Below, piece by piece: positions 42,734 to 51,469 of a stretch of 64,000 bases of DNA. This stretch comes from Desulfurococcales archaeon (GTDB lineage: Archaea; Thermoproteota; Thermoprotei_A; Sulfolobales; WAQK01). The translations under genes and the position numbers were made by a program. Within the stretch, counting starts at the first letter, position 1. Each line of letters opens with the position of its first letter. The notes under the pieces were generated by a model, which was given only the letters and a program-made list of their open reading frames with translations, searched no databases and was not told where the DNA came from. The DNA lies in NCBI GenBank assembly GCA_027083135.1, contig JALWQH010000052.1:43591-107590 (forward strand), written 5' to 3'.

Positions 42734-45205
42734 TCAGAAGGATCTTCTGAATAGGACAGGGCCTTCGAATATCCTATAAACCATTATTTTCACAGCATCA
42801 CTTATCGCGAACCATAGGAGAGCATATGCCCATATGAAGCCTGCAACCCATAGAGGTATAGGCGTAACTAGTCCTATTCCTAGAATAGCAACAGCCGTTG
42901 CCGCAATCTTAGTTATAACTGCTGCTGAGAGTAGCCATTTCCCAGGCCTTATGCTCCAGAAGGGGCCTTTCGTCCTGGTTACAAATATTGTGAGGTGCCC
43001 TGCTACTGCTAGTTTCAGAAATATGAATGTCTGCAATGCTGCTAGATGCTTGCTTGGAGAAAAGCCGAACACTGCTATGCCTATATATAATGCTAAGAAA
43101 CTACTTACCAGTCCTGTTAGACCTATTGCCGTGGAAAGGGCTAAGACATGCGGTATATTCCATTTTTCAGGCCTCTTACTTATCTTAACATTATCGTAGG
43201 CTATGGCAAGTATCGGCAGGTCGTTGAGAAGCGCAAGCAGTATTATCATTACGGGAGTTATCGGATAAAAATTGAAGGCCAGTATAGCGAATGTTATGAA
43301 GAACAGTATCCTTATCGTCTCTGTTATTCTGTAGATAACGTAGCTGTACATTCTCCTAAAAGTCTCTCTAGCAGCCACTATGGCGTCTTTGATGACTGAG
43401 ATCCCCTGTGCAAGCAGCGCTATGTCGGAGGCAGCTCTAGCTGCATCTGTTGCGCCTGCGACAGCTATGCCTACATCAGCTTTTTTCAACGCTGGGGCAT
43501 CATTGACGCCATCCCCTGTCATAGCTACAGCGTGCCCCGCTCTTTGCAGGGCATCTACGATCATGTACTTATGCTCAGGCATAACCTCGGCAAAGCCATC
43601 GGCCTCTTCGATCATTCTTGTCTGCTCGCTTATATGCGCCTTCCTAAGCTCATCAGCCGTATAGATCCTGCTGCCTATGCCTACAAGCCTCCCTATTTCT
43701 CTTGCTATAGCTACATGGTCCCCTGTTATCATTTTCACCTTAATGCCCATCTTCTTTATCTCTCTGATAGTCTTAGCAGCATCTTTCCTTGGAGGATCAT
43801 AGAGTGGCACTAAGCCAAGATATACCCACCTGTCTCCATATGTCCTGGCTACACCGATCATCCTATATCCTCTTTCAGCATACTTATCAACGATTGCAGA
43901 GACCTTTTCGGCCAGCTTCTCTGAGGCTCCTGTAAGGCTGAGTATTACTTGAGGAGCACCCTTAGCCACCCTGAACTCCTCGCCTTTAGGTGATCTGACT
44001 CGAGCCTCAGTTCTCTTGGTTTCAGGGTCAAAGGGCTTGAATTTTATTTGCTTATACTCTGCATACTTCTCTTTTAATCCATATTTACCGAGCGCCTCCA
44101 GGACGGCCAGGTCTATGGGATCCTTGTCCTCCTCTCTTGAAGCAAGCGCGGCATATAGTATCACATCCTCTATCCTAAGCCCTTCAGCCAGAGGTTCGGG
44201 ATCAATTATTGTAAGCTTATTTACAGTTATAGTTCCAGTCTTATCAGCACATAGGGTATCTACCCCAGCTAGCTCTTCAATGGCCACTAACTTAGTGACT
44301 ATTGCCTGCCGTCTAGCAAGCTCGTAAGCTCCTATAGCCATGGTTATGGAGAGTACTGCAGGCAATGCTGCAGGAATAGCTGCAACAACTAGTATTAGGG
44401 AGAACTTGGTTAACTCGATTATATTCATCCCTCTACGTATTTCTACCAGGACTACTAGGGAAACAAGGATCAATGTTAACAATATCAGGTAGTCTCCGAT
44501 CCTAAGGATCAGTTTTTGATACTTGCTAATGGTCCTAGCCTTCTCCACAAGTTCCACTGTTCTACCAAAATACGTGTTTAACCCTGTAGCCACGACAATG
44601 CCTGTCATCTCACCTCTCTTGACCAGTGTCCCAGCATAAGCGACATCGCCTACCTTCTTCTCAACGGGTATCGATTCACCTGTTACGACAGACTCATCTA
44701 TCATTGCATATTCTCCTTCAACAAGTTTAACATCCGCGGGCACTATGTCCCCAAGCCGTATCCTAACAACATCTCCTGGAACCAGTTCCTTTGCTGGAGC
44801 AGTAATCCACCTACCATCCCTCAGGATCCTTGTGGTGAGTGATAGCTTCTTCTTAAGATAGCTGATGATGTTTTCCGCCTTGTGCTCCTGCCAGAAGCCT
44901 ACAATACCATTAACCAATAGGAGGGCAAGGATCATGGAGAAATCTACCCAGTGCCTAATAGCCACTGAGAGAATTGCCGCTGCCTCAATCATCCAGGGTA
45001 TAGGCCCCCAAAAATAGCCTAGAAACCTGACTATAGGGTTAACCTTTTTCTCAGGGATCTCATTGGGCCCGATTTCTTTAAGCCTCTCAACGGCATCCTT
45101 GGAAGAAAGCCCTGATTCAAGTGATGTGCATAGCCTGCTGATAACATCGTTAATGCTCAGCTTCTCAGCTTCATCGGCCCTAATGTACCGGGCTTCACAT
45201 TCCAC
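42734..45205 (-). CDS. P-type ATPase, plasma-membrane H+-ATPase type (P3A)
   Basis: 823 residues with the full P-type layout: an N-terminal cation-ATPase domain (LSSKDAVERLKEIGPNEIPEKK), the actuator TGES (VVTGESIPVEKK), the phosphorylated DKTGTIT, KGAPQ in the nucleotide domain, and the hinge TGDGVNDAPALKKADVGIAV. About ten membrane helices, with the PAALPAVL motif in helix M4. No heavy-metal-binding domain. Closest to archaeal H+-pumping P3A enzymes, so it likely exports protons. Stand-alone gene with a divergent neighbour. Confidence 0.93.
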   Translation of the reverse strand: MECEARYIRADEAEKLSINDVISRLCTSLESGLSSKDAVERLKEIGPNEIPEKKVNPIVRFLGYFWGPIPWMIEAAAILSVAIRHWVDFSMILALLLVNGIVGFWQEHKAENIISYLKKKLSLTTRILRDGRWITAPAKELVPGDVVRIRLGDIVPADVKLVEGEYAMIDESVVTGESIPVEKKVGDVAYAGTLVKRGEMTGIVVATGLNTYFGRTVELVEKARTISKYQKLILRIGDYLILLTLILVSLVVLVEIRRGMNIIELTKFSLILVVAAIPAALPAVLSITMAIGAYELARRQAIVTKLVAIEELAGVDTLCADKTGTITVNKLTIIDPEPLAEGLRIEDVILYAALASREEDKDPIDLAVLEALGKYGLKEKYAEYKQIKFKPFDPETKRTEARVRSPKGEEFRVAKGAPQVILSLTGASEKLAEKVSAIVDKYAERGYRMIGVARTYGDRWVYLGLVPLYDPPRKDAAKTIREIKKMGIKVKMITGDHVAIAREIGRLVGIGSRIYTADELRKAHISEQTRMIEEADGFAEVMPEHKYMIVDALQRAGHAVAMTGDGVNDAPALKKADVGIAVAGATDAARAASDIALLAQGISVIKDAIVAARETFRRMYSYVIYRITETIRILFFITFAILAFNFYPITPVMIILLALLNDLPILAIAYDNVKISKRPEKWNIPHVLALSTAIGLTGLVSSFLALYIGIAVFGFSPSKHLAALQTFIFLKLAVAGHLTIFVTRTKGPFWSIRPGKWLLSAAVITKIAATAVAILGIGLVTPIPLWVAGFIWAYALLWFAISDAVKIMVYRIFEGPVLFRRSF

Positions 45206-45353
45206 TAGCTCCCACCATGGTATACTGGTATCAGCTAGGCTTAGCGATCATTATCTTCGACAGAATCCATCTCAGCAATCATTAATTAACCGATCGCAAC
45301 TAGCATTTAATAAGCCTGCATAAAAATGAGCATCACCATACGGGTGCCCAGTA

Positions 45354-45677
45354 GTGGTCTGGAACATAATAATCTTCAAACAGCGGCTATCCTCCACGTT
45401 AAACAGGCTAAGGGAAGCTTATGGGATAACATGTAACCTCTCCGTCGAGGAGCTTACAAGCTATCTGGAAGCTCCCTCCTACGAGGATGATACGCTGAGC
45501 ATGGCTGAGATTCTAGGCGATGAACTCCTACTTCTACATGAGGTTGCAGAAGCCTGTATTCTCAAAGCGCAGGGCTATGCTATAAGCAGGAATACTGTGA
45601 TATCAGCCTATCCTGCCACATACGGGGCACACTTATCGGCTATGGAGGTGGAGTTGGAGGAGGCAACAGGGATATGA
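45354..45677 (+). CDS. Uncharacterised 107-residue helical protein
   Basis: No family recognised. Acidic and predicted all-helical, with LREAYGITCNLSVEELTSYLE at the start and DELLLLHEVAEACILKAQGYAISRNTVISAYPATYGAHLSAMEVELEEA. GTG start about six bases after the position predicted from the TATA candidate CATAAAAATG (45317-45326). Its TGA overlaps the ATG of a 38-residue ORF, so the two form a coupled unit. Confidence 0.6.
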   Translation: MVWNIIIFKQRLSSTLNRLREAYGITCNLSVEELTSYLEAPSYEDDTLSMAEILGDELLLLHEVAEACILKAQGYAISRNTVISAYPATYGAHLSAMEVELEEATGI

Positions 45678-45790
45678 GGTGTAGGGATCTGGCTAGCTAT
45701 CTGGAGGACCCAATGCTTCCTGGAGAATTAAGGCCAAAGGTATATAGCTTGCTAGAGAAATACTGCCATTCCTCTGGGAAACAAGCATAA
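45674..45790 (+). CDS. Small 38-residue protein, coupled to the upstream gene
   Basis: Below the ORF-track limit. ATG 45674 overlaps the previous stop (ATGA), and the frame runs to TAA 45788-45790. The peptide MRCRDLASYLEDPMLPGELR... has two Cys and looks like a continuation of the helical fold of its neighbour (compare SYLEAP in that protein with SYLEDP here). It may be a partner subunit. Confidence 0.5.
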   Translation: MRCRDLASYLEDPMLPGELRPKVYSLLEKYCHSSGKQA

Positions 45791-45888
45791 GGGCCTTCAT
45801 GGCCGAGATTAGTATTAATTAGGCAAAATGCGTGGAATCATGACCTCCGAACTAATGTTCCTACAAGAAGCATTATTTTCGCAAAACA

Positions 45889-45897
45889 TTTTTAAAC
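45889..45897 (+). promoter_or_regulatory. TATA box of the rubrerythrin gene
   Basis: TTTTTAAAC in an A/T-rich patch, the only good TATA candidate before the gene. Its position is in conflict with the most upstream start codon. Confidence 0.5.
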
Positions 45898-45900
45898 AGT

Positions 45901-46491
45901 GTGATGCCGGATGTTAGGAGGTGTTGCATAACGGCTAAGCCTAGACCTATGACTAGGCAGGCGCTTCTCTCGGCCTTTGCCGGGGAATCGATGGCGCATA
46001 TGCGGTACCTGGTGTTCGCTGACAGGGCTGACCGTGAGGGCTACCCTAGTGTTGCAAGACTATTCAGGGCTGTGGCATATGCGGAGCAGGTACATGCTGG
46101 AAACCATTACAACAGGCTTAAAGAGTTCGATGAGGATGCTGAAGTATATGCAGGGACCCCCCTGGGGCCTGGAAACACTTCTAAGAACCTCTCACTAGCC
46201 ATAAGGGGCGAAGAGTTTGAGGTTGAGGAGATGTATCCCGCATACATAGCAGTGGCTGAAGCTCAGGGAGACAGGACCTCGGCAACCAGCTTCAAATGGG
46301 CTCTGGAGGCAGAGAAGATACATGCAGAGATATTCAAGGAGGCTAAGAAACATGTGGATAAAGGTGAAGACATGCCTCTTACGGGCAAGATATGGATATG
46401 TCCTGTATGCGGATACACGTATATAGGATCCAGGCCTCCTGAAAGATGCCCTATCTGCGGTGCCCCGGGAGAGAAGTTTACGGGCTTCTAG
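45901..46491 (+). CDS. rbr: Rubrerythrin
   Basis: Up to 196 residues: a ferritin-like di-iron four-helix domain (AFAGESMAHMRYLVFADRA, AYAEQVHAGNHYN, AYIAVAEAQGDRTSATSFKWALEAEKIHAEIF) and a C-terminal rubredoxin domain (CPVCGYTYIG, CPICGAP). It reduces hydrogen peroxide in anaerobes. The start is uncertain: the TATA box TTTTTAAAC (~45889-45897) predicts transcription from ~45917-45922, after the listed GTG. ATG 45949 (MTRQALLSAFAGES) would then be the first usable standard start. AGGAGGTG at 45915-45922 is followed by no standard in-frame start at normal spacing. Confidence 0.93.
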   Translation: MMPDVRRCCITAKPRPMTRQALLSAFAGESMAHMRYLVFADRADREGYPSVARLFRAVAYAEQVHAGNHYNRLKEFDEDAEVYAGTPLGPGNTSKNLSLAIRGEEFEVEEMYPAYIAVAEAQGDRTSATSFKWALEAEKIHAEIFKEAKKHVDKGEDMPLTGKIWICPVCGYTYIGSRPPERCPICGAPGEKFTGF

Positions 46492-46526
46492 GCCCTAGCG
46501 CCAAATATTTTCAACCTAGATGAACT

Positions 46527-46561
46527 TTCTCCAGGGCCTTCAGTCTGAAGGCCCTGGAGAA
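46527..46561. repeat. Perfect 35-base hairpin between convergent genes
   Basis: TTCTCCAGGGCCTTCAG (46527-46543) and CTGAAGGCCCTGGAGAA (46545-46561) are exact 17-base arms around one T. It lies between the convergent rubrerythrin and ATPase genes and may be a two-way terminator, or a trace of a small mobile element. Confidence 0.75.
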
Positions 46562-46623
46562 GCTTCCACCTATAGCTCTTGCAGGAAACACCACGATATT
46601 GTTTCTACTAGGGCTTCCACGCT

Positions 46624-47646
46624 CTAGGTTAGCCTCATTGACGCCTTCTCGTAGATCGGGTCAAGAAACCTGTAGTTCTTTATTATGGATAGTCTTTCCA
46701 GCCTCCGAATAGTCCTGGTCAAGGAGGCTTTAGGTATGGATTCCCCCTCCTTCTCCTCTATATAGCTGCGGATTGCACTCCATGAGCGGGCCCCGCTTGA
46801 AACAGCTTTGAGTATAAACTTCTCCCTTCTGCTAAGCGTGCCTAGCTCCTTAAGGGCTAGTTGGACAGCGATCTCCACTATCCTATCAGTATTTTTATCC
46901 CCGTTGATGTATGATCTGCCGAAGAAAACAAGCCATCCTACTATTCCGTCGAATAGCTCTACTGCCTCCTCAAGTATGCTTTCATCCACCATGATTCCTG
47001 CCTCCCGGAATCCCTTCTCAAGGAACTCCATTGACAGTCCCCTACTGAACCTGCTGACTTCGAGCTCGGCAGCATATCTCCCATAAAGAGGTGATTCAGG
47101 GTTCCCTATGCCTAGGAAGCCTCTCAGTAGGCCTATCTCTGAGCCTGTTAATACTACTGATATGTTGTCTAGGTTATCATAAACGTATGCAAGAGTATCC
47201 CTCATCTCGACTAGTAGGGGTGGCCTAAGCCTCTGAGCCTCATCGAAAACCACGGTAATTCTCTTACCAGCCTTGTTAAGCTCCTCTAGGAGGCCTAACA
47301 TACTTATAGAATCTCTCCCCCTCCACTTAAACTCCACCCCAACGCCTGTGATTCTAATACCTCTTATTCCCTGTAAAATCTCCTTTAACCCGCCTAAAGA
47401 TCCCGAAAGGCCTTTACTAAGAGCCCTATATAGATCAGCTTCCCTTCTAACCCCCCTCATATCAACATATATGCCTGTTCGATCGCTTAGAAACGACTTA
47501 ACGAGGGATGTCTTTCCTATCCTCCTAATCCCTAAGACAAGGATAAGCGGCTCACCCGCCTCTACATGCTGCTCGAGGAACGCTAATTCCCGCTCCCTGT
47601 CGAATAGTTCATCCCTACTGCACTTAGGCCTAGGATCAAAGAGCAT
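46624..47646 (-). CDS. Archaeal ATPase (PF01637-type AAA+/STAND NTPase)
   Basis: 340 residues: the family N terminus LFDRERELAFLEQHV, Walker A GIRRIGKTSL, Walker B RITVVFDEAQ, sensor-like VVLTGSEIGLL, then a C-terminal winged-helix domain (~255-340). These genes are abundant and strain-variable in thermophilic archaea; function is unknown, with proposed links to mobile elements or defence. Two copies of a 15-base direct repeat immediately precede its ATG, suggesting autoregulation by the winged-helix domain or another factor. Confidence 0.88.
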   Translation of the reverse strand: MLFDPRPKCSRDELFDRERELAFLEQHVEAGEPLILVLGIRRIGKTSLVKSFLSDRTGIYVDMRGVRREADLYRALSKGLSGSLGGLKEILQGIRGIRITGVGVEFKWRGRDSISMLGLLEELNKAGKRITVVFDEAQRLRPPLLVEMRDTLAYVYDNLDNISVVLTGSEIGLLRGFLGIGNPESPLYGRYAAELEVSRFSRGLSMEFLEKGFREAGIMVDESILEEAVELFDGIVGWLVFFGRSYINGDKNTDRIVEIAVQLALKELGTLSRREKFILKAVSSGARSWSAIRSYIEEKEGESIPKASLTRTIRRLERLSIIKNYRFLDPIYEKASMRLT

Positions 47647-47647
47647 G

Positions 47648-47680
47648 GTTCCGCCTCGAAACCAAGTTCCGCCTCGAAAC
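47648..47680 (-). promoter_or_regulatory. Tandem 15-base direct repeats at the ATPase start
   Basis: On the minus strand GTTTCGAGGCGGAAC occurs twice with an 18-base period (47680-47666 and 47662-47648), ending one base before the ATG. CTTTATTAG just upstream is the TATA candidate, so the repeats cover the transcription start. Confidence 0.7.
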
Positions 47681-47857
47681 TAATAAAGCCATATGCTTTG
47701 TCTTATCAGAAGCAGTTCTAATAGTCCGCTGGCCAGTCTCACTGTAGGGATGAGGATTCTGCTCAAACACGTTAAAACACGTGTACTATAGAGGCCATTA
47801 GGATTGCCGTATAGTTATTATCTTTGTTCACATGCTCCACAGGCATAGGGGATTTCT

Positions 47858-48646
47858 ATGGAGCTTAGTCTGGCAGGCCTGGCGATCGCGCTGATAATAG
47901 GGTTGCTGGCGGGAGCTGTGACAGGGCTTACTGGTGCTAGTGGGGTAATAGTTGTTGTCCCTCTTCTCAGCATACTTCTTAATCTATCGGTTCACCAGTC
48001 AATAGGTACAAGCCTCCTGGTGGACGTCATAGCATCTACAGGAGCCCTCCTAATATATCGCAGGTATGGGAACGTGGAGCTAGTGGGGCTTTTAATGGCC
48101 TTTGGCTCGGTTCTCGGCGCCCAGCTTGGAGCCATGCTCTCAGCATATACTCCTGAGAAAGGTCTTGGAGGAGCTTTTGGACTCTTTCTAATACTCACAG
48201 GATTAGCTACATATAGGAGCGGAGGCGAGGGAGCCCTCCTGGCTAGGCTGCCCAGACTTAATGCTTCAAGCATGAGGGGATCGTGGAGGACTATCATAGC
48301 AGTGGGGATCGGACTAGCTATCGGAGTGACAGCAGGGGTTTTTGGAGCAGGTGGCGGGATGATGTTCCTCATAACCCTGCTCCTAGTCTTCAATATGCCT
48401 CTACACAAAGCGATCGGTACCTCCACATTAACCATGTTGATCACAGCTCTCTCAGGGGTTCTAGGATACATGGCCCACGGATACCTGCGTCCAACATACG
48501 GGTTAATGGCAGGCATAGGCGCTATAATAGGCAGCATAACCACAGCTGGACTAGCTAACAAAGCCTCAGAGAAGACTTTGGCGAAAACTGTTGGAGTACT
48601 CTTCATTACTCTTGGACTAGTAATGCTGGGCCTTAAAGGAAGATGA
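47858..48646 (+). CDS. TauE/SafE-family membrane exporter
   Basis: 262 residues with about eight membrane helices in two similar halves. The family's loop motifs GAVTGLTGASGVIVVVPLLS (first half) and GVTAGVFGAGGGMMFLITLLL (second half) and the HKAIGTSTLTMLI motif are clear. Family members move sulfite, sulfoacetate or other sulfonates and organic anions; the substrate here is unknown. ATG start. It is the last intact chromosome-type gene before the tRNA-Arg island. Confidence 0.88.
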   Translation: MELSLAGLAIALIIGLLAGAVTGLTGASGVIVVVPLLSILLNLSVHQSIGTSLLVDVIASTGALLIYRRYGNVELVGLLMAFGSVLGAQLGAMLSAYTPEKGLGGAFGLFLILTGLATYRSGGEGALLARLPRLNASSMRGSWRTIIAVGIGLAIGVTAGVFGAGGGMMFLITLLLVFNMPLHKAIGTSTLTMLITALSGVLGYMAHGYLRPTYGLMAGIGAIIGSITTAGLANKASEKTLAKTVGVLFITLGLVMLGLKGR

Positions 48647-48821
48647 CAGGAACATAAAGCTAATTCCATAATACATCATAGTTCTAAAGCCTCTTCCTTA
48701 TGCACAGCATGCTTGATGAACCAATATGCTCCTGATGCATACCCCCATGAAATCAAGCCCAGCTAAAACAGCAAACCAAAATAAATACTAACAGCCCTCC
48801 CTGCTGGAACACTTTACGGAG

Positions 48822-48877
48822 AAGCCGCCAGAATTGGGAATAGAACCCTGGCTCCGAAGGCTGACACTATAAATACT
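48822..48877 (-). pseudogene. Decayed tRNA 3' half (tRNA-Arg-like)
   Basis: On the minus strand AGCCTTCGGAGCC matches the anticodon arm of the nearby tRNA-Arg at 11 of 13 positions, and GGGTTCTATTCCC matches the T arm at 11 of 13. A short deletion lies between them and a small insertion after the T arm. No D arm or 5' half is present, which is what a distal attachment copy would look like after decay. Confidence 0.4.
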
Positions 48878-49023
48878 GTTACCCCATGGATCTATGGAAA
48901 AGGTGATAATTCCAAGGGGTTATACCATTAGGTTAACGAATGGGGCACCCTTACACTAGTATTGATGTTATTCGTTGTTCTTTTACCTTTGTGGTGTATT
49001 CATTTAGGCTTGCATGTTAAACT

Positions 49024-49255
49024 ATGCTATCTGTGTGTGCTGCGTCTCGTGAGGTGAGGGTTAGGGTTCCTTCTCATTATGTTGGTAGAGTTGAGGAGAG
49101 GTTAGTCTAGCCTATGCTATCGACCTTTTCCTGCATGAAGTTGTGAGGGTTGAGTTGCCGCCGATCTGGCTGACGTGCAGCTCTACGATTTTCCCGTAGA
49201 ACTACGTGGAAGGGAAATCCACGCCTACCCCTATAGTGATGAGGAGCTAATGTGA
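49024..49255 (+). pseudogene. UPF0175-type antitoxin, broken by frameshifts
   Basis: Three frames join into one UPF0175-like protein: REVRVRVPSHYVGRVEERL, then LAYAIDLFLHEVV, then ADVQLYDFPVELRGREIHAYPYSDEELM ending at TGA 49253-49255. The order and the DELx...AYPYSDEEL ending are typical of crenarchaeal UPF0175 antitoxins. At least two frameshifts and a deletion of the middle helix region separate the pieces. Confidence 0.65.
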
Positions 49256-49391
49256 GTGTTAGAAATCGGATAGCGAGCCAGCCGAGTACATAGTGCTGAA
49301 GTCAAGCCTCGTTATAGTTCTCGTAATCATAAACTTATTAGACATCCTAATAGGATTGTTCTCGAAGGTTATCGTGCCTCCTACAGTCTAA
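49256..49391 (+). pseudogene. DUF3368 PIN-like toxin, N-terminal remnant
   Basis: Directly after the UPF0175 remnant, a frame encodes SSLVIVLVIINLLDILIGLFSKVIVPPTV, which matches the N terminus of DUF3368 toxins (usually ...SPLIVLAKINLLDLL..LFSKVIVPPTVY). A stop follows and the catalytic remainder is missing; the next gene starts 17 bases later. The pair order antitoxin-toxin is the normal one for UPF0175/DUF3368 modules. Confidence 0.6.
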
Positions 49392-49407
49392 TGTCATGGG
49401 ATGCTAA

Positions 49408-50439
49408 ATGAGGGATCAAACCCCTTACCTTGTCTACTTAGACTTCCTCATCACGATAATAGGTGCCTTTGCTATATACTCGACAAACTTCATAGCATAT
49501 ACTAATGCTGTTCCCATATTTGGAACTATTTATGGCATTGTTATAGTCACACGTGGATTCGTACCCTTACTGCTTCACAGTGAACGGCTTTTCAAGACGC
49601 TGCCATTTATCCACCTACTCTTCCTATTCCTAATAATCACGTTGGCCTTACTTCTCAACAACATTACAATCTATCTTATGGGAATATCAATCTCTGCGTT
49701 GCTCGGTATTTATACTGGAGGCTACATATACAATCTAGAGGTAAGCTGGTCTAAACACCTAAGAGATCCGTCAAAATTCTTTCCACTAGTCTCAGGTGCT
49801 GAGGCCGCTGCATTCCTCATAGCGCCGATACTCACATATATAACACCAAATAAGATGATCTTCCTCGCAATCCTATCAGTGTCCACTGCTCTCGGGCTCG
49901 ATTTTCTCTTATATTTTGCTCGTCTTGGTGGCGCTGAAATAAAGCCTAGATTCTTCTCCGGGGAGCTAGCATTAATTAGGAAAGCCGCTCCTCTTACAGT
50001 ATTAGCGGCTTTCAACTGGTTCTTACAGTACCTCTGGATGGGGATGGTGTTTGAGCTTGGAGCTAGACAAGGCATATCGGGTTTCCTGGTGTCTATAGGG
50101 GTTGAACTTGAAACAGCCACATATATGGCTATCCAGTTCATTATCAGTAGGAGAGGTCTTAAGAAGCTAGCAAATATGAGGACTGTTTCTATGTTAATGG
50201 CTGTCTATGCTCTGGTCGCGATATCGTTTGCTTCCCTCATTTTCGTGGAGCTAGGCCCAATTATATTCTTCCTCATTTTACTTGCTCTAGCGGTTTCGTC
50301 CAGCCCACTTGAGCCTCTCATTAATACACTTGTCTCGTTTACTAACCGTGCTCCCGAGATCTCTACTATTGTCCTAAGCTTCAACTATATAGGAGGCGGG
50401 ATTGGCTATACCTTATCCTCGCTTCTACTCGGAATCTAA
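49408..50439 (+). CDS. Polytopic membrane protein, possible MFS-type transporter
   Basis: 343 residues with about ten to eleven membrane helices and short loops, and no signature that I can match with certainty. The charged loop NLEVSWSKHLRDPSKFF and the repeated helix pattern recall major facilitator proteins, but it is shorter than most. It sits inside the tRNA-Arg island, immediately after the truncated DUF3368 remnant, so it may have arrived later and caused that truncation. Confidence 0.55.
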   Translation: MRDQTPYLVYLDFLITIIGAFAIYSTNFIAYTNAVPIFGTIYGIVIVTRGFVPLLLHSERLFKTLPFIHLLFLFLIITLALLLNNITIYLMGISISALLGIYTGGYIYNLEVSWSKHLRDPSKFFPLVSGAEAAAFLIAPILTYITPNKMIFLAILSVSTALGLDFLLYFARLGGAEIKPRFFSGELALIRKAAPLTVLAAFNWFLQYLWMGMVFELGARQGISGFLVSIGVELETATYMAIQFIISRRGLKKLANMRTVSMLMAVYALVAISFASLIFVELGPIIFFLILLALAVSSSPLEPLINTLVSFTNRAPEISTIVLSFNYIGGGIGYTLSSLLLGI

Positions 50440-50866
50440 CTGTGCTCTAAGAGGATTTCCATCTCAGGCTCTCAGGGTACGCTAGATGCGATTATTCCTA
50501 TCGGAAGTTCCCCGCATCATTAGCCATTATTGCGGTTACCTAAGACTGGCTCCTACCACATCGCCTCAAAGCCTCGCATCGAAGGTTACTAGGGCGGTGA
50601 AGAAGGTGTGCATATTCAGTACTAGCTTGTCTATGATCTCCATTATACAGTTGGTCTATCGTCCTCATAATACGTTTGAGTACTGGCCAAATACGTCGCA
50701 AAATGAAATAGTAATGATATATAGTGGATGCCTGTTGAGCACTGTCTTAGAGGACTGGTACCTTTACACCTTAGCTGGAAATTCGCACTGGGCTAACTAT
50801 GGTGCAATAAGCTACTCTGTATCTTTGCAAGAAAACATTCTGGCTCTCTGAAGAGCTAAAGAAGTC
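50440..50866. other. Unassigned stretch with a doubtful 121-codon ORF
   Basis: The track lists an ORF at 50486-50851 (+). Its product is rich in Tyr, Ser, Trp and His with no recognisable domain, no Shine-Dalgarno and no coding-like codon pattern. I think this is decayed island DNA and not a gene, but cannot exclude it. Confidence 0.3.
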
Positions 50867-51064
50867 ATGTTGCCTTCAAGAAATCATAAGGGTTTATTGA
50901 AGCCTCTTGAGCCCGTGGATTTTGAGGAGGGGGAAGAGCTAGTTGTTGTAGTGCGAGATAAGAGTTTCTACAAGCTAGCCCTATCAACAACGTATGAAGC
51001 CAAGAGGGATGCAGACAAGATCCTAGAGGAGGTTCTTAAACGTGGCAGGGAACTCTACCAGTAG
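50867..51064 (+). CDS. AF2212-like (DUF104) antitoxin, orphan
   Basis: 65 residues with the family core KGLLKPLEPVDFEEGEELVVVV and a helical, charged C terminus that normally wraps the toxin. The N-terminal strand looks altered (MLPSRNHKG in place of the usual basic IRVRYENG). No PIN-domain toxin follows; the next frame ends after about 22 codons. It is probably a leftover of a VapBC-type pair. Confidence 0.6.
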   Translation: MLPSRNHKGLLKPLEPVDFEEGEELVVVVRDKSFYKLALSTTYEAKRDADKILEEVLKRGRELYQ

Positions 51065-51469
51065 GCTTCAGATAGCCGAAATAATCGAAAATACTCATAT
51101 TGGTTTGTAATGGGCCTGCCAGAGATTAGGGGATCGGGCAACTGTGGCTCCCGGAGCCTGTACTAAATACCATTGTCCCACAGTCCTCTATTGTTTTGGG
51201 ACAATTTCTAACTCATTTATACTGTGTAGGGTAATGCATGGAACACCCATGTATCAGTATTGTGGATTCCCTCTTAAACTCTATTTTATGATTATAAGTA
51301 TTAAAAACATAGAAATATTAATATTCTGAAACTAAGATGTTTTAAACAGAAGCTTTAAAGAGTTATCAATGATTGATGAGAAACACACTAATACATTTAT
51401 TTTGAATTTTTCTATCTGTAGGACCTTAAAGAAATATAGCACTGTAATACCCTCTAAGTAAGATGAGGC
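51065..51469. other. Gene-free A+T-rich stretch with an inverted repeat
   Basis: No supported gene. ATTGTCCCA (51172-51180) and TGGGACAAT (51197-51205) form a 9-base-arm hairpin with a 16-base loop; the rest is A+T-rich and unlike neighbouring chromosome DNA. Confidence 0.45.

Noticed and set aside
45206-45353. Second C/D box sRNA candidate on the minus strand (ATAATGA ... CTGA)
   Set aside because: Only one guide half has correct spacing; the other C box is missing.
50486-50851. 121-codon ORF in the tRNA-Arg island
   Set aside because: Composition and lack of start signals argue against a gene; described only as an unassigned stretch.
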